Positions 48,312-58,414 of a DNA stretch of 64,000 bases are shown here, one piece after another. The stretch is from an uncultured Chlamydia sp. GTDB taxonomy: Bacteria; Chlamydiota; Chlamydiia; Chlamydiales; Simkaniaceae. Within the stretch, counting starts at the first letter, position 1; every line of letters begins with the position of its first letter. The position numbers and the translations under genes were made by a program. The stretch is from NCBI GenBank assembly GCA_946127115.1, contig CAMGYI010000001.1:577942-641941 (forward strand), in the 5' to 3' direction. The notes under the pieces are model-generated. The model was not told the origin of the DNA. It saw only the letters and a program-made list of their open reading frames with translations, and ran no database searches.

Positions 48312-49558
48312 CCCCACCTTCTAAAATCCTTAAAGCCTTGTCGAATACTCCCTTCCGCCCGAAGCCGTTTATCTTAAACGGAAAAACCATTCCTCATATG
48401 CGCCTTGAAGTTCCGTTTCCGGTTAATGACCTTTTCGCATGGCTTAAAGCACAAACTCTTTATCCAAAAGTCTATTTTGAAACCCCTCAGGAAGGAGTTA
48501 TAGCAGGGATTGGAAGCGCGGTCAAGATTGATCATCTTCCCCACTTTGGTGGCAAAGCCGGCCCCCGATTTTTCGGTGGAAGAGATTTTATGAAACGGAA
48601 GAGGAAAACTTGGAAAGAATTTCCAGGGTGCACTTACTTTCTACCCTTAGTTCAAGTAGAAAAACGGAACACAGAAACCTATCTTTGTATTAACCGTGTC
48701 TCCGAAACCCTCGATCTTTCTTTAGAAACTGAAACTCCATTGGTTGATTCTCGCGCATTGGGATCCCGTTCTGACTCCTCTTCTTATCCTGTATGGGAAC
48801 GAGAAGTCAATGCAATTTTAAAGGGAATTCGACAAGGAGACTCTCTAAAGGTCGTCCTTGCAAGGTGCACGAAAATCGAAACTGAAGAAAAGGTTTCTGC
48901 ATACTCTATTCTGAGAGCACTTCAAGGGAAAAACCGTTTTGCCTTCCAGTTTTCAAAAGGACAAACATTTATTGGAAATTCTCCTGAAACACTCTACCGC
49001 AGAGTGGGTAATCGAATCGAAAGTGCTGCAATTGCGGGAACCCGCGCCCGAGGTAAAACCCTTGAGGAGAATGCCAAGCTAAAAGATACTCTATTAAATT
49101 GTCCTAAAGAAAGGCACGAATTGCAAGTCGTACGAGACATAATTGTTTCCACTTTAGCCCCTCTTTGTCAGTCTTTGCAGATCGACAGCTGTAAAGTCCT
49201 GCAAACTCCCAATGTCCAGCACCTCCACCACCACATTGAAGGCGTTTTAAAAGAGGGTTTTTCTGATGAGTCACTAGTAAATGCTCTGCACCCCACTCCA
49301 GCGGTTGGCGGGTTTCCTAAAGAAACAGCTCTTACGGAAATTGGAATAAGAGAAGCTTTTGATCGGGGCTGGTATGCCGCTCCTATCGGCTATATCTCAC
49401 CAAATCAATCACATCACCTCGTTGCTATTCGCTCAGCACTTATTGAAGAAAGCACCATCCGGATTTTTGCTGGAACCGGACTAGTTAATGGATCTACTCC
49501 TCTAGGAGAGTGGAACGAGCTCGAGCATAAAATATCTCAATATATGGGGATTTTATGA
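48293..49558 (+). CDS. menF: Isochorismate synthase
   Basis: MenF converts chorismate to isochorismate, the entry to the classical menaquinone route. The 421-residue protein has the chorismate-utilising domain: KVVLARCTKIE, the core AIAGTRARGKTLEENAKL, KERHELQVVRDII, and HPTPAVGGFPKE with the catalytic-site glutamate region near GWYAAPIGY. Translation starts at GTG 48293 inside menG. The pairing with menD excludes anthranilate or salicylate synthase roles. It overlaps menD by 4 bases. Confidence 0.92.
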   Translation: MRHRLVTPPSKILKALSNTPFRPKPFILNGKTIPHMRLEVPFPVNDLFAWLKAQTLYPKVYFETPQEGVIAGIGSAVKIDHLPHFGGKAGPRFFGGRDFMKRKRKTWKEFPGCTYFLPLVQVEKRNTETYLCINRVSETLDLSLETETPLVDSRALGSRSDSSSYPVWEREVNAILKGIRQGDSLKVVLARCTKIETEEKVSAYSILRALQGKNRFAFQFSKGQTFIGNSPETLYRRVGNRIESAAIAGTRARGKTLEENAKLKDTLLNCPKERHELQVVRDIIVSTLAPLCQSLQIDSCKVLQTPNVQHLHHHIEGVLKEGFSDESLVNALHPTPAVGGFPKETALTEIGIREAFDRGWYAAPIGYISPNQSHHLVAIRSALIEESTIRIFAGTGLVNGSTPLGEWNELEHKISQYMGIL

Positions 49559-51294
49559 AAAATGATACAGGCACCCTTAACGAACTCTGGACACGACTCA
49601 TTATCAAAGAACTCATTCACCATGGAACCAGATCTTTTTGCATCAGTCCAGGTGCTCGATCAACTCCCTTAACTATTGCTGCAGCTACCCACCCTCTTTC
49701 TGAAACCTTTGTCCACTATGATGAGAGAGGAATGGCCTACCATGCTCTTGGTTATGCCAAAGGAAGCGGACAACCTGTCGCTTTGATTGTAACATCTGGG
49801 ACGGCTGTTGGAAATCTCCTTCCTGCTATTATGGAAGCCCATCACGATCATGTTCCTCTCATCGTCTTGTCAGCTGATCGTCCCCCAGAACTCCGTGACT
49901 GCGGGGCTAACCAAACAACCGATCAAGTGAAGATTTTTTCAAACTTTGTTAAATGGCAAGGAGACCTTCCCTGTCCCGACAGCAAAATTCCCCAAACTTA
50001 TGTTGGAACAACGATTGCTCAAGCGATGAGCCACTGTCTAAGTGCCCCAAAGGGCCCCGTTCACCTCAACTGTATGTTCCGCAAACCCTTTCTTGACCTT
50101 GAAGGTTCTGCTCTTGTTTCATCGCACCTTTCAAGCCGCTCTGTCCATTCAGCTGAAACAACTCTTTTTCTTGGGAAAACAGTTCTTAATGAAACCTCCT
50201 TAGAACGTATTGCTGATGAGCTTTCTGAGTATGAAAAGGGGCTGATCTTAATCAGTGGAAATACCCATTTCAAAGATGTGGAACAAGTTTACAGTTTGTC
50301 GCGCGCGCTGCAATGGCCTATCTTTCCTGATATTTTCTCCTCCATTCGCAGCTCTGGGTGTGGGTACGGTGTTATCCCTCATTACGATCTAATCCTAAAG
50401 GCCATTGGTGCTCATGAAGATTATGCTCCAGAGGCGATTTTGCAATTCGGAGATCGTTTTGTTTCCAGCAAACTAACCGATTGGATCGCCTCAAAAAAGC
50501 CAAAAGTTTACTGCCACATCTCTCCCCATAGGGACCGAAAGGACCCTATCCACTCAGTGACTCATAGGGTTTCCTCTGACCTTAACCATTTCATCGAGCA
50601 CTTTCCTCGCTATTTTTCTGGGCGTTCTCCTTCAAAATGGTTTGAGACATGGAAAGAACTCAACCAACTTATAAAAAAGGGGATCAAAAGCTATTTTGTT
50701 GAAAATAACGGTTTTTCTGAACCTCTCCTTTTTCACTCCTTGAAAGACACTATCCCTTCAAGAGCCGCTCTTTTCTTTTCCAATAGCATGAACGTCAGAA
50801 ATGGCGACGCATTCTTTGCTCCTGAAGAGTCTGTCGGACCTATTTTTGGAAACCGAGGACTTTCAGGGATCGATGGAAATATTGCTACGGTTGCAGGAAT
50901 TGCTAGAGGGAGCGGAAAACCTGTGATCGCATTTGTGGGAGATCTTGCTTTCTTACATGACCTTAACTCGCTCGCCCAGCTCAAAGATCTCCCAGTAAAA
51001 CTCATTATTATAAATAACAACGGCGGAGATATTTTCAATTTTCTTCCCACCGGGGAAGAGAAAAAACTGTTCACTACTCCTCAAAATTACCTTCTAAAAC
51101 ACGCCGCTCCACTGTTCGATCTCCTCTATGAAAACCCCCAAACACCCGATGACCTAGTAGACCTTTTAAACGAACCTGATCCTCTTATTATTGAAGTTAA
51201 CACACTTCAAGGGCAAAACCTTGCGATCCACAGGGATCTCCTTTCAAACCTACAGGAGATTTCTTCTCGCGTAACTCCGGCTATCTCATGCTAA
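49555..51294 (+). CDS. menD: SEPHCHC synthase (MenD)
   Basis: MenD uses thiamine diphosphate to join 2-oxoglutarate to isochorismate. Its 579 residues cover three TPP-enzyme domains: ISPGARSTPLTIAA and the TPP-activating glutamate region HYDERGMAYHALG, then TSGTAVGNLLPAIMEAHH, PLIVLSADRPPELRDCGA and the TPP-diphosphate site GDLAFLHDLNSL with IINNNGGDIF. These motifs are specific to MenD. It overlaps menF by 4 bases and menH by 7. Confidence 0.96.
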   Translation: MKNDTGTLNELWTRLIIKELIHHGTRSFCISPGARSTPLTIAAATHPLSETFVHYDERGMAYHALGYAKGSGQPVALIVTSGTAVGNLLPAIMEAHHDHVPLIVLSADRPPELRDCGANQTTDQVKIFSNFVKWQGDLPCPDSKIPQTYVGTTIAQAMSHCLSAPKGPVHLNCMFRKPFLDLEGSALVSSHLSSRSVHSAETTLFLGKTVLNETSLERIADELSEYEKGLILISGNTHFKDVEQVYSLSRALQWPIFPDIFSSIRSSGCGYGVIPHYDLILKAIGAHEDYAPEAILQFGDRFVSSKLTDWIASKKPKVYCHISPHRDRKDPIHSVTHRVSSDLNHFIEHFPRYFSGRSPSKWFETWKELNQLIKKGIKSYFVENNGFSEPLLFHSLKDTIPSRAALFFSNSMNVRNGDAFFAPEESVGPIFGNRGLSGIDGNIATVAGIARGSGKPVIAFVGDLAFLHDLNSLAQLKDLPVKLIIINNNGGDIFNFLPTGEEKKLFTTPQNYLLKHAAPLFDLLYENPQTPDDLVDLLNEPDPLIIEVNTLQGQNLAIHRDLLSNLQEISSRVTPAISC

Positions 51295-51932
51295 TTTTTC
51301 TCCATGGTTTTTTAGGAGTGAAGGAAGACTGGGACGCAATCACCGAGCATTTGGATATGCCTTACCACTGCCTTACGCTACCGGGACACAGAGCTCTCTC
51401 TCTAGATCTTAATGATTTTGAAGATGAGATCGGGAGTAATGTCACTCTAGTAGGGTATTCTATGGGGGGGCGTCTTGCGATGCACTACGCAAAAAAGTAT
51501 CCCCATCGGGTAAAGAAACTCATCCTTTTATCAGCAAATCCTGGAGAAGAAGGAGAAAAGCGCCTTCTGCAAGATGAAAAATGGGCTCGCCTTCTAGAAG
51601 ATGAAGGAATGGATCGATTTTTAGATCAGTGGTATAAACAATCTCTATTTGCAGGCCTTCATGTCAATCGAAAAAGAAGACGTCATGATCCATTGATGCT
51701 TGCGAAAGTGATCAGAAAGTTTAGCCCAGCTCGCCTTCCCAATTTATGGCCAGAACTAGAGAGTTTTTCCTGTCCTTTGATGTTTTTATTTGGAGAAAAT
51801 GATATAAAATATCGCTCGATTGGTGAGAGATTACAGAAGAAATTTCCCGTGACTTGGATCCCCAAAAGTGGGCATGCCATCCATTTAGAAAACCCCAAAA
51901 GATGTGCTAGACACATTATAGAGGCATTATGA
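51288..51932 (+). CDS. menH: SHCHC synthase (MenH, alpha/beta hydrolase)
   Basis: MenH eliminates pyruvate from SEPHCHC to give SHCHC. The 214-residue alpha/beta hydrolase starts [15 protein letters not shown], has the nucleophile elbow [13 protein letters not shown], the acid in LFGENDIKY and the histidine in [11 protein letters not shown]. The family is broad, but its place between menD and menB makes the role clear. It overlaps menB by 4 bases. Confidence 0.93.
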   Translation: MLIFLHGFLGVKEDWDAITEHLDMPYHCLTLPGHRALSLDLNDFEDEIGSNVTLVGYSMGGRLAMHYAKKYPHRVKKLILLSANPGEEGEKRLLQDEKWARLLEDEGMDRFLDQWYKQSLFAGLHVNRKRRRHDPLMLAKVIRKFSPARLPNLWPELESFSCPLMFLFGENDIKYRSIGERLQKKFPVTWIPKSGHAIHLENPKRCARHIIEAL

Positions 51933-52765
51933 ACAGTGTGGTTGAAAATAAATTAAACTGGCAAGTCGCTGGAGAATATACCGACATTTTATTTCACAAA
52001 ATGGGTGGGATTGCAAAAATTACGATCAATCGACCTCGGATTCACAACGCATTTCGTCCACTTACTGTTCAAGAAATGGGAGGCGCCCTAGAAAATGCTC
52101 GAAATGATCAGGAGATTGGGGTGATTATTTTGACGGGCGCAGGCGAAAAGGCTTTCTGTTCGGGTGGGGATCAATCAATACGAGGAGAAGCAGGATACAA
52201 CGATGAAAAAGGGGTTTACCGCCTAAATGTTCTCGATTTTCAGAGACAAATCCGAACCTGTCCTAAACCAGTTGTAGCCATGGTTGCAGGCTACGCCATT
52301 GGAGGAGGTCATGTCCTCCACGTGGTGTGCGATCTCACAATTGCTGCTGACAATGCGATCTTTGGTCAGACAGGACCGAAAGTAGGATCATTTGACGGAG
52401 GCCTTGGAGCAAGTTACTTAGCTCGGATCGTTGGACAGAAGAAGGCGCGGGAAATTTGGTATCTCTGCAAGCAGTATAATGCCAAAGAGGCCTTGGAAAT
52501 GGGGCTGGTAAATACTGTCGTCCCTCTAAAAGATCTCGAGAAAAAAACGATAGAATGGTGCGAGAAAATGCTAGAACACTCGCCTCTTGCTCTGCGCTGT
52601 TTGAAGTCTGGTCTAAATGCCGATTGCGATGGAGAAATGGGACTGCAGGAGCTCGCTGGAAACGCGACTCTCCTCTACTATATGTCTGAAGAAGCTCAAG
52701 AGGGGCACAACGCCTTCTTAGAAAAAAGAAAGCCAGACTTTTCAAGGTTTCCTAAGCGTCCATGA
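51929..52765 (+). CDS. menB: 1,4-dihydroxy-2-naphthoyl-CoA synthase
   Basis: MenB is a crotonase-fold enzyme that closes the second ring. The 278-residue protein has [54 protein letters not shown] and the specific C terminus [12 protein letters not shown]; these are MenB hallmarks and separate it from fatty acid hydratases. It overlaps menA by 4 bases. Confidence 0.97.
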   Translation: MNSVVENKLNWQVAGEYTDILFHKMGGIAKITINRPRIHNAFRPLTVQEMGGALENARNDQEIGVIILTGAGEKAFCSGGDQSIRGEAGYNDEKGVYRLNVLDFQRQIRTCPKPVVAMVAGYAIGGGHVLHVVCDLTIAADNAIFGQTGPKVGSFDGGLGASYLARIVGQKKAREIWYLCKQYNAKEALEMGLVNTVVPLKDLEKKTIEWCEKMLEHSPLALRCLKSGLNADCDGEMGLQELAGNATLLYYMSEEAQEGHNAFLEKRKPDFSRFPKRP

Positions 52766-53610
52766 AGATGTGGATAGAGGGGGCTCGCCCTAAAACGCTT
52801 ATTGCTTCTTTGTCACCCGTTTTGATTGGAAGTGTGATTGCTTTTAAATTAGGTAGGCTCCACTGGGGGATCTTTCTTTCCTGCGTTATTTTTTCTCTTG
52901 CAGTGCAGGTTGGAACCAATTTTACCAATGATTACATTGATTTTTTAAAAGGCGCAGACACCAAAGAACGGAAGGGACCGCGTCGACTGGTGCAAGCCGG
53001 ACTCGTATCTCCTGAAAAAATGCGCAGTGTAACCTTTGGGGTGTTTAGTATGGCAGCGCTTGTTGGCCTCTACCTGATGTGGATAGGTGGCTGGCAGATC
53101 GGGGTCTTAGCCCTAATGGCTATTCTCTTAGGATACCTCTATACTGGAGGCCCTTATCCACTAGGTTATCTAGGTCTCGGTGATTTGTTTGTTCTAGTCT
53201 TTTTTGGCCCAGTAGCCGTTGCTGGAGTGGTCTATTTGCAAACAGGAGTTCTGAGTCCTGTGGCTATTTTGGCGGGCTTTCCTCCAGGTCTTTTGTCAAC
53301 AGCGATTTTAGCAATGAACAATCTGCGAGATCGCGAGCAAGACCAAAAAGTGGGAAAGAAAACCCTTCCAGTCCGCTTTGGACTAAGTTTTGGAAAGTGG
53401 GAGCTTGCTCTCTGTTTGATTGGTGCAGCTCTGATTCCTCTCTTTCAACAGAGTTACCTCCCTTCAATTGCAACTCTTGCTCTAGGAACACCTTTAATTA
53501 GAAGCGTCTTTAAAGAAGAAAAGGCTGAGACGATGGCCCCTCTATTCCCAAAAGTGGTCCGACTCCAAACAATGTATACACTCTTTTTTTGCGTAGGGTG
53601 GGTGCTTTGA
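52762..53610 (+). CDS. menA: 1,4-dihydroxy-2-naphthoate polyprenyltransferase
   Basis: MenA joins the polyprenyl chain to DHNA in the inner membrane. The 282-residue UbiA-family protein has about eight helices and the two aspartate-rich sites, [18 protein letters not shown] and [20 protein letters not shown], which bind Mg and the prenyl diphosphate. It overlaps menC by 22 bases. Confidence 0.94.
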   Translation: MKMWIEGARPKTLIASLSPVLIGSVIAFKLGRLHWGIFLSCVIFSLAVQVGTNFTNDYIDFLKGADTKERKGPRRLVQAGLVSPEKMRSVTFGVFSMAALVGLYLMWIGGWQIGVLALMAILLGYLYTGGPYPLGYLGLGDLFVLVFFGPVAVAGVVYLQTGVLSPVAILAGFPPGLLSTAILAMNNLRDREQDQKVGKKTLPVRFGLSFGKWELALCLIGAALIPLFQQSYLPSIATLALGTPLIRSVFKEEKAETMAPLFPKVVRLQTMYTLFFCVGWVL

Positions 53611-54425
53611 AACGGACCCTTTACCATTATTCCCGCCCATTTCAAGGAAATCTACGCGCCGGAATTTTGATCCGTCTTGAATCGGAAAAAGGACAGATTG
53701 GATGGGGAGAAGTTGCACCTTTGCCAGGATTTAGTAAGGAAACTCTTGAAGAAGCATTAGAGGATTTAGTTGAAGGAAATGACTCCGATTATCCCTCCGT
53801 TCAGTGGGGACATGCAGCGGCAATGCTCGATCTAATGAACCCAATAGAAGTTGAGTCGATCCCTGTCCGCAAGCTCAGACAAGACAAAATAAAAATAGGC
53901 CATCTTTCTTTAGTAGAGGCGATTCAAAAAATCGAAACATTAAAGCCTGTTGGAGTTGATATGAATCAGAAGTGGCCTTTAGAGGATGCCCTTATCCTAG
54001 CAGATCACTTTCCCCACCTTGATTATTTTGAAGAGCCTCTTAAAAAAGGCGAGGACCACACACAGTTTCCTCATCCAGTTGCCTTGGATGAATCACTGAG
54101 GCAAAACGATATCTCTACTTATCCAAACGTGAAGCTACATGTTATCAAACCCACTTTGCATGGTTATCCTCTTCCAAAAATGGTAAAAGGGGTCGATTTT
54201 ATTCTAAGCAGCAGTTATGAGAGTGAAATAGGGATTTACCAAATCGCAAAGCTCGCTTTCCGGTTGAAGATTCCGCTAAAACCGATGGGGCTTGGAACAT
54301 GCCATCTTTTCGAAAAACCTCTCTTTGAAGAGAAGCCTCAAATACAAAATGGTCGGCTCTATTTTCCGAGAACATGGAGCTTAAAAATGGATAAGGTTCA
54401 GGTCATCCTAGATGAATGTGTTTGA
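53589..54425 (+). CDS. menC: o-Succinylbenzoate synthase
   Basis: MenC dehydrates SHCHC to o-succinylbenzoate. The 278-residue enolase-superfamily barrel is short (E. coli 320). It shows GWGEVAPLPGFSKETLEEA at the N terminus, the catalytic lysine pair in KIKIGH, the metal ligands in GVDMNQKW, DYFEEPL and ALDESLRQ, and FILSSSYESEIGI. It overlaps both neighbours, menA by 22 bases and menE by 14. Confidence 0.92.
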   Translation: MRRVGALKRTLYHYSRPFQGNLRAGILIRLESEKGQIGWGEVAPLPGFSKETLEEALEDLVEGNDSDYPSVQWGHAAAMLDLMNPIEVESIPVRKLRQDKIKIGHLSLVEAIQKIETLKPVGVDMNQKWPLEDALILADHFPHLDYFEEPLKKGEDHTQFPHPVALDESLRQNDISTYPNVKLHVIKPTLHGYPLPKMVKGVDFILSSSYESEIGIYQIAKLAFRLKIPLKPMGLGTCHLFEKPLFEEKPQIQNGRLYFPRTWSLKMDKVQVILDECV

Positions 54426-55734
54426 ATGTCCTTTCTCGCTTCATGCCAGAAAGTCTCCTAAAGAATGGGCTCTCGTTTCTTCTGAGAAAAAATGGAATTA
54501 TCTCAACTGTGAGATTTTCATCGAAGGGTGCGTTTCGATACTAAAGAAGGAAGGAGTCAAATCCGGCGATCCTGTCGCACTAATTCCAACCAAATCCTTC
54601 CCAACTCCCCTCCTTTTTTTTGCTCTATTTAGAATTGGAGCCATTGCTTGTCCAATCAATACCTATTATCCTTTAGAAACCCTCTCTAAACAGCTCGATG
54701 AACTTCGTGCCCTTTTTATACTCTACCCCAATGATGAGGAGCTCCCCAAACTTAAACAAATTAAGATTCCCTTTTCTAAGCTAACAATAAAAGGAAAAAA
54801 AGGGGGGCAATCTTTCCTAGATAAAAATGCCCTCTCAACGTATCTCTTTACTTCTGGAACAACCTCGAAACCCAAAATTGCCTGCCATTCTCTTGGAAAC
54901 CACTATTATAGTGCCCTTGGATCCAACGCTTATCTCCCGATAAGAAAAGGAGATCGATATCAACTTTCTCTTCCCCTCTACCATATTGCTGGAATCGCCC
55001 TCCTATTTCGAACATTCATGGCTGGAGGAAGTGTCGCCCTATCCGGAGAGGTTAACAGCATTACGCACACTTCGATGATACCAACGCAGCTCTATCGTCT
55101 GCTGAAAAAGAACTCCCTTCCCAATTATCATCACGTACTCCTTGGAGGAGCGGCTATTCCTCCATCGCTCTATTACAAAGCGGTGGCTAAAGGACTTATG
55201 GTTCACCCCACTTATGGAATGACCGAAATGAGCTCTCAAATAGCTACTCACTTTGGAGAAGGTCCTTTTTCTTTAGGGCATCCCCTGCCCTACCGAGAGA
55301 TGAAAATCTCGAACCTGGGCGAAATTTGGGTAAAAGGAAAAACACTTTTTCAAGGATATCTTCAAGGAGATGGTTCTCTCTCTCTTCCCCTGAATGAGGA
55401 AGGGTACTTTTCAACCTCGGATTTAGGTACCTATTCCCCAAACTCCGGACTTCAAGTATCAGGAAGAAAAGATCGTCTCTTTATTAGCGGAGGAGAAAAT
55501 ATCCAGCCTGAGGAAATTGAGAAAATTCTTAAGAATATCGAGGGAATTACCTATGCACGAGTTGTCCCAACCCCCGATGAAGAATTTGGGCTTCTCCCTA
55601 CCGCATGTATTGAAAGCGAAAGATCAATAAAAGAAGAAGATCTTATAAGTTACCTTAGCTCATTCCTTCCAAAATTTAAACTCCCCGTAGCCTTTCTTGA
55701 TGCTTCTGGTAAGAATCGGACGCATAAGCAATAG
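54412..55734 (+). CDS. menE: o-Succinylbenzoate-CoA ligase
   Basis: MenE activates o-succinylbenzoate with ATP and CoA. The 440-residue adenylate-forming enzyme has the P-loop STYLFTSGTTSKPKI, VLLGGAAIP, the core HPTYGMTEMSSQIA, the hinge STSDLG and GRKDRLFISGGENI, and the C-terminal catalytic lysine near KNRTHKQ. It is the last gene of the operon and is followed by a long inverted repeat. Confidence 0.93.
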   Translation: MNVFECPFSLHARKSPKEWALVSSEKKWNYLNCEIFIEGCVSILKKEGVKSGDPVALIPTKSFPTPLLFFALFRIGAIACPINTYYPLETLSKQLDELRALFILYPNDEELPKLKQIKIPFSKLTIKGKKGGQSFLDKNALSTYLFTSGTTSKPKIACHSLGNHYYSALGSNAYLPIRKGDRYQLSLPLYHIAGIALLFRTFMAGGSVALSGEVNSITHTSMIPTQLYRLLKKNSLPNYHHVLLGGAAIPPSLYYKAVAKGLMVHPTYGMTEMSSQIATHFGEGPFSLGHPLPYREMKISNLGEIWVKGKTLFQGYLQGDGSLSLPLNEEGYFSTSDLGTYSPNSGLQVSGRKDRLFISGGENIQPEEIEKILKNIEGITYARVVPTPDEEFGLLPTACIESERSIKEEDLISYLSSFLPKFKLPVAFLDASGKNRTHKQ

Positions 55735-55751
55735 CGCTATTGCAAGTAGTT

Positions 55752-55813
55752 ATACCATTTTCACAAAACAAAATCATAAAATAGTCCATGATTTTGTTTT
55801 ATGAAAATGGTAT
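55752..55813. terminator. 26-bp inverted repeat between convergent menE and thioesterase genes
   Basis: The 26-base arm at 55752-55777 (beginning ATACCATTTTCAC) is repeated in reverse complement at 55788-55813 with a single mismatch and a 10-base loop. It lies between two convergent genes and overlaps the thioesterase stop codon, so it probably ends transcription from both sides, though neither side has a clean T-run. Confidence 0.65.
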
Positions 55814-56197
55814 TATTAGTGTTTTTAACTCTTTTGGGATGGGGATTGTTTCTCTCTTATTTGGACAATAGACAGCATGAACAATAGAGGTTGTTCCCAC
55901 CTTATGGTCTTGTTTGAATATGTCTGCTGAATGGGTAATAGAGGTTGTCCCTACCCTTGGAAAAGAAAGGTGAACTTCTATTTGATCTCCAAGAGTGAGC
56001 GGAGCGAAAAAATCTCCTTCGGTATGGACGATTGGAAGTAAAAATTGATTTTTACGAACCATCTCTCCAAATGAAAACCCTTGGATTAATAAAAATTCTT
56101 CAAACGCTTCAAGCGCTATCTGAAACTGATTTGCAAAATAAAGGACTCCAGTTGCATCGGTATCTTGAACCCGTATGGTACGACGATAAATAAACAT
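55799..56197 (-). CDS. Hot-dog-fold acyl-CoA thioesterase, likely DHNA-CoA hydrolase
   Basis: The 132-residue 4HBT protein begins RRTIRVQDTDATGVLYFANQ, with the catalytic aspartate, and has IALEAFEEFL and the beta strands of the hot-dog fold. Its motif is close to that of the DHNA-CoA thioesterases of cyanobacteria and plants. The menaquinone operon right beside it has every gene except this step, so the role is likely. A YbgC-type thioesterase is the alternative. Confidence 0.83.
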   Translation of the reverse strand: MFIYRRTIRVQDTDATGVLYFANQFQIALEAFEEFLLIQGFSFGEMVRKNQFLLPIVHTEGDFFAPLTLGDQIEVHLSFPRVGTTSITHSADIFKQDHKVGTTSIVHAVYCPNKRETIPIPKELKTLIIPFS

Positions 56198-56368
56198 GAT
56201 TAAATTTTACGTTAAGAATAACTTTTTTTAAACCCTTTATGTTGAGGTGATCAATTAAAATTCGAATCATGCGAATGGAGTTGAAATCTATCTTTTAACG
56301 AATCGTCCCATTGTCGAAAATAGTCTCCTCTCCTATAATCACCCTTTCATCCCTTAAATTAGGCATAT

Positions 56369-58414
56369 ATGGCAAAGATCGAGCATATTAAAGAAACCTC
56401 TAGTTTTGAACTTCCTCCCCAAAAAACTGAAAACCTCGGAACCCCTATTGAAGATCTTAAAAATAAGGACTATTCTGCGCTCACTACGATTCTGCTTCAA
56501 AAGGGGGAATTCCATCTCCTTCATGGAGATAAAGGAGGCTTTGCCTATTTTGATATGGCTGCAAAGCTAGACCCCTCAAATAGTGAACTATTTTTAAAAC
56601 AAGGACTGTCTCTTTTTGAATTTGGAAGTCATGACGGGAACGATGAGGGTCTCACTCTTGCTAGTAAACGCTTTAAAAGAGCTACAACCCTTAATCCCAA
56701 TTGTTTTGAAGCGTGGCATCTATGGGGGAACACTCTCTTTTTTCTTGGAAACCGTAAAAACGAACCCAGCTACTTTGCTAATGCCCTAAAGAAATATGAG
56801 AAAGCAATCTGTCTCTCCGACGGGCAGCCCTCAGATGTTCTTGCTGATCTCTTTTGGGATTTTGGGGATATTTGGGGAAAGCTTGCACAAAAATCGGAAG
56901 AGATCACTGACCTTCATTACGCGATCAAAGCTTATGAAAGAGCAACAATTTACCAAGAAGACCTTCCTTCTGAATTCTGGATTAACTTTGGAAATGTCAC
57001 CATGCTTATGGGAGGGAAAACGAATGATTCCCGTTTCTATGTCAAATCAATCAACGCTTATAAAAACGCTGTGTCGATTAGTATTTCCTTGCCAAACGGA
57101 TGGTTCATGCTTGGAAAAGCACTTAAAGCTCTCTACAGTGCCTCTCATGATGAGGACCATTTCTCCCAGTCAAACGAGTGTTTCTCTACTGCAGTTCAAC
57201 TCTCAGGAAAAAACGGTGCGATTTGGCTTGAATGGGCACATCTACTGCTTGAATCAGGGACCGCTTTTAATGACGAAAAAAAACTCCGCGCAGCTATTGA
57301 TAAGTGCACCCAAGCCCACCGATGTGCAAAGAAAAACCCTTATATAGTGACCACTTGGACCTGTGCTTTGGCTCAGCTTGGAAACATGACCGAACGGCTA
57401 GAATATATCCATGAAGCACTTAATAAAATTGAACCCCTTATAGACAAGCTCAATGACCCAGAAGTTTTCTATGCCCGTGGAATGTGCTATTCCTCCCTTG
57501 GAAGATACTACAAGGATATCGACTATCACTACCAAGCTATAGAAACCTTTCAAGAAGGGCTAAGCATTGATCGTTCTCATGATCACTTGTGGGCAGCGAT
57601 TGCCCAAAGTAGCTTTGATTCTTCTCTTTTAGACAATGATGAAAAGAGTTATGAGCGCTCCTTGCACTTTTTTGAAAGAGCCATGGGGTTAAAGAAAACC
57701 AGTACGATTCATAGTCATTATGCGATGTGTCTCCTCAAATATGGAGCTTTGATCCTTGACCAAGCCACAATAGAACTTGCTGTTTCCCACTTTGAAAAAG
57801 CCATTACCTTGCAGAAAAATGCCACCTACCTCCATCCCGACTGGATGTGCTACTACGCATCTGCCCTTGATCAACTTGCAGGGTTTATCGAAAGCGATAG
57901 CCACTACGTTAAAGCTCTTGATATTCTCAACCATATCCTGATACTTCGTCCAGAGTTTCCTCGTATTCATTACCGCCTAGCCCTCACTTATAGTCATTAT
58001 GCCGAGCTTGTTAACGAACCAGATGTCTTTATGCGAGCAATCCACCATTATCGAATTGCAAATCAAAAAGAAAAAGAAAACGATCAAGTGATTCTCGATT
58101 GGGCATTAACCCTCATTAATCTTGGTGACCTCCTCGAAAATGACGTTGAATCAGATCAATACTTTCGCGAGGCTGAATATAAAATGATTCAAGCCGCTAA
58201 GCTTGGAAACGTCCATGCCTACTACGCTCTTGCTTGCCTCTACTCTCTGATCGGCGACCTCAAAAACTCTTTCCGCTTTTTGCAAAAAGCAAAAACTTTC
58301 GATGCCCTCCCCTTTCTTGAGGATCTCATCAAGGATGACTGGCTCGAAAATCTTAGGGAAACCGAGGCTTTTACTCAGTTCATCAACGATCTGCAACCAC
58401 ATTCTCAAGAATAA
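56369..58414 (+). CDS. Tetratricopeptide-repeat protein
   Basis: The 681-residue protein consists of about 14-16 TPR-like helix pairs; clear units are YFDMAAKLDPSNSELFLKQG, FKRATTLNPNCFEAWHLWG and FEKAITLQKNATYLHPDW. It has no signal peptide and no enzymatic domain. TPR arrays bind other proteins; in Chlamydiae many serve as chaperones or scaffolds, but the partner is unknown. I accept ATG 56369 as start. It is transcribed alone, divergent from the thioesterase. Confidence 0.85.
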   Translation: MAKIEHIKETSSFELPPQKTENLGTPIEDLKNKDYSALTTILLQKGEFHLLHGDKGGFAYFDMAAKLDPSNSELFLKQGLSLFEFGSHDGNDEGLTLASKRFKRATTLNPNCFEAWHLWGNTLFFLGNRKNEPSYFANALKKYEKAICLSDGQPSDVLADLFWDFGDIWGKLAQKSEEITDLHYAIKAYERATIYQEDLPSEFWINFGNVTMLMGGKTNDSRFYVKSINAYKNAVSISISLPNGWFMLGKALKALYSASHDEDHFSQSNECFSTAVQLSGKNGAIWLEWAHLLLESGTAFNDEKKLRAAIDKCTQAHRCAKKNPYIVTTWTCALAQLGNMTERLEYIHEALNKIEPLIDKLNDPEVFYARGMCYSSLGRYYKDIDYHYQAIETFQEGLSIDRSHDHLWAAIAQSSFDSSLLDNDEKSYERSLHFFERAMGLKKTSTIHSHYAMCLLKYGALILDQATIELAVSHFEKAITLQKNATYLHPDWMCYYASALDQLAGFIESDSHYVKALDILNHILILRPEFPRIHYRLALTYSHYAELVNEPDVFMRAIHHYRIANQKEKENDQVILDWALTLINLGDLLENDVESDQYFREAEYKMIQAAKLGNVHAYYALACLYSLIGDLKNSFRFLQKAKTFDALPFLEDLIKDDWLENLRETEAFTQFINDLQPHSQE

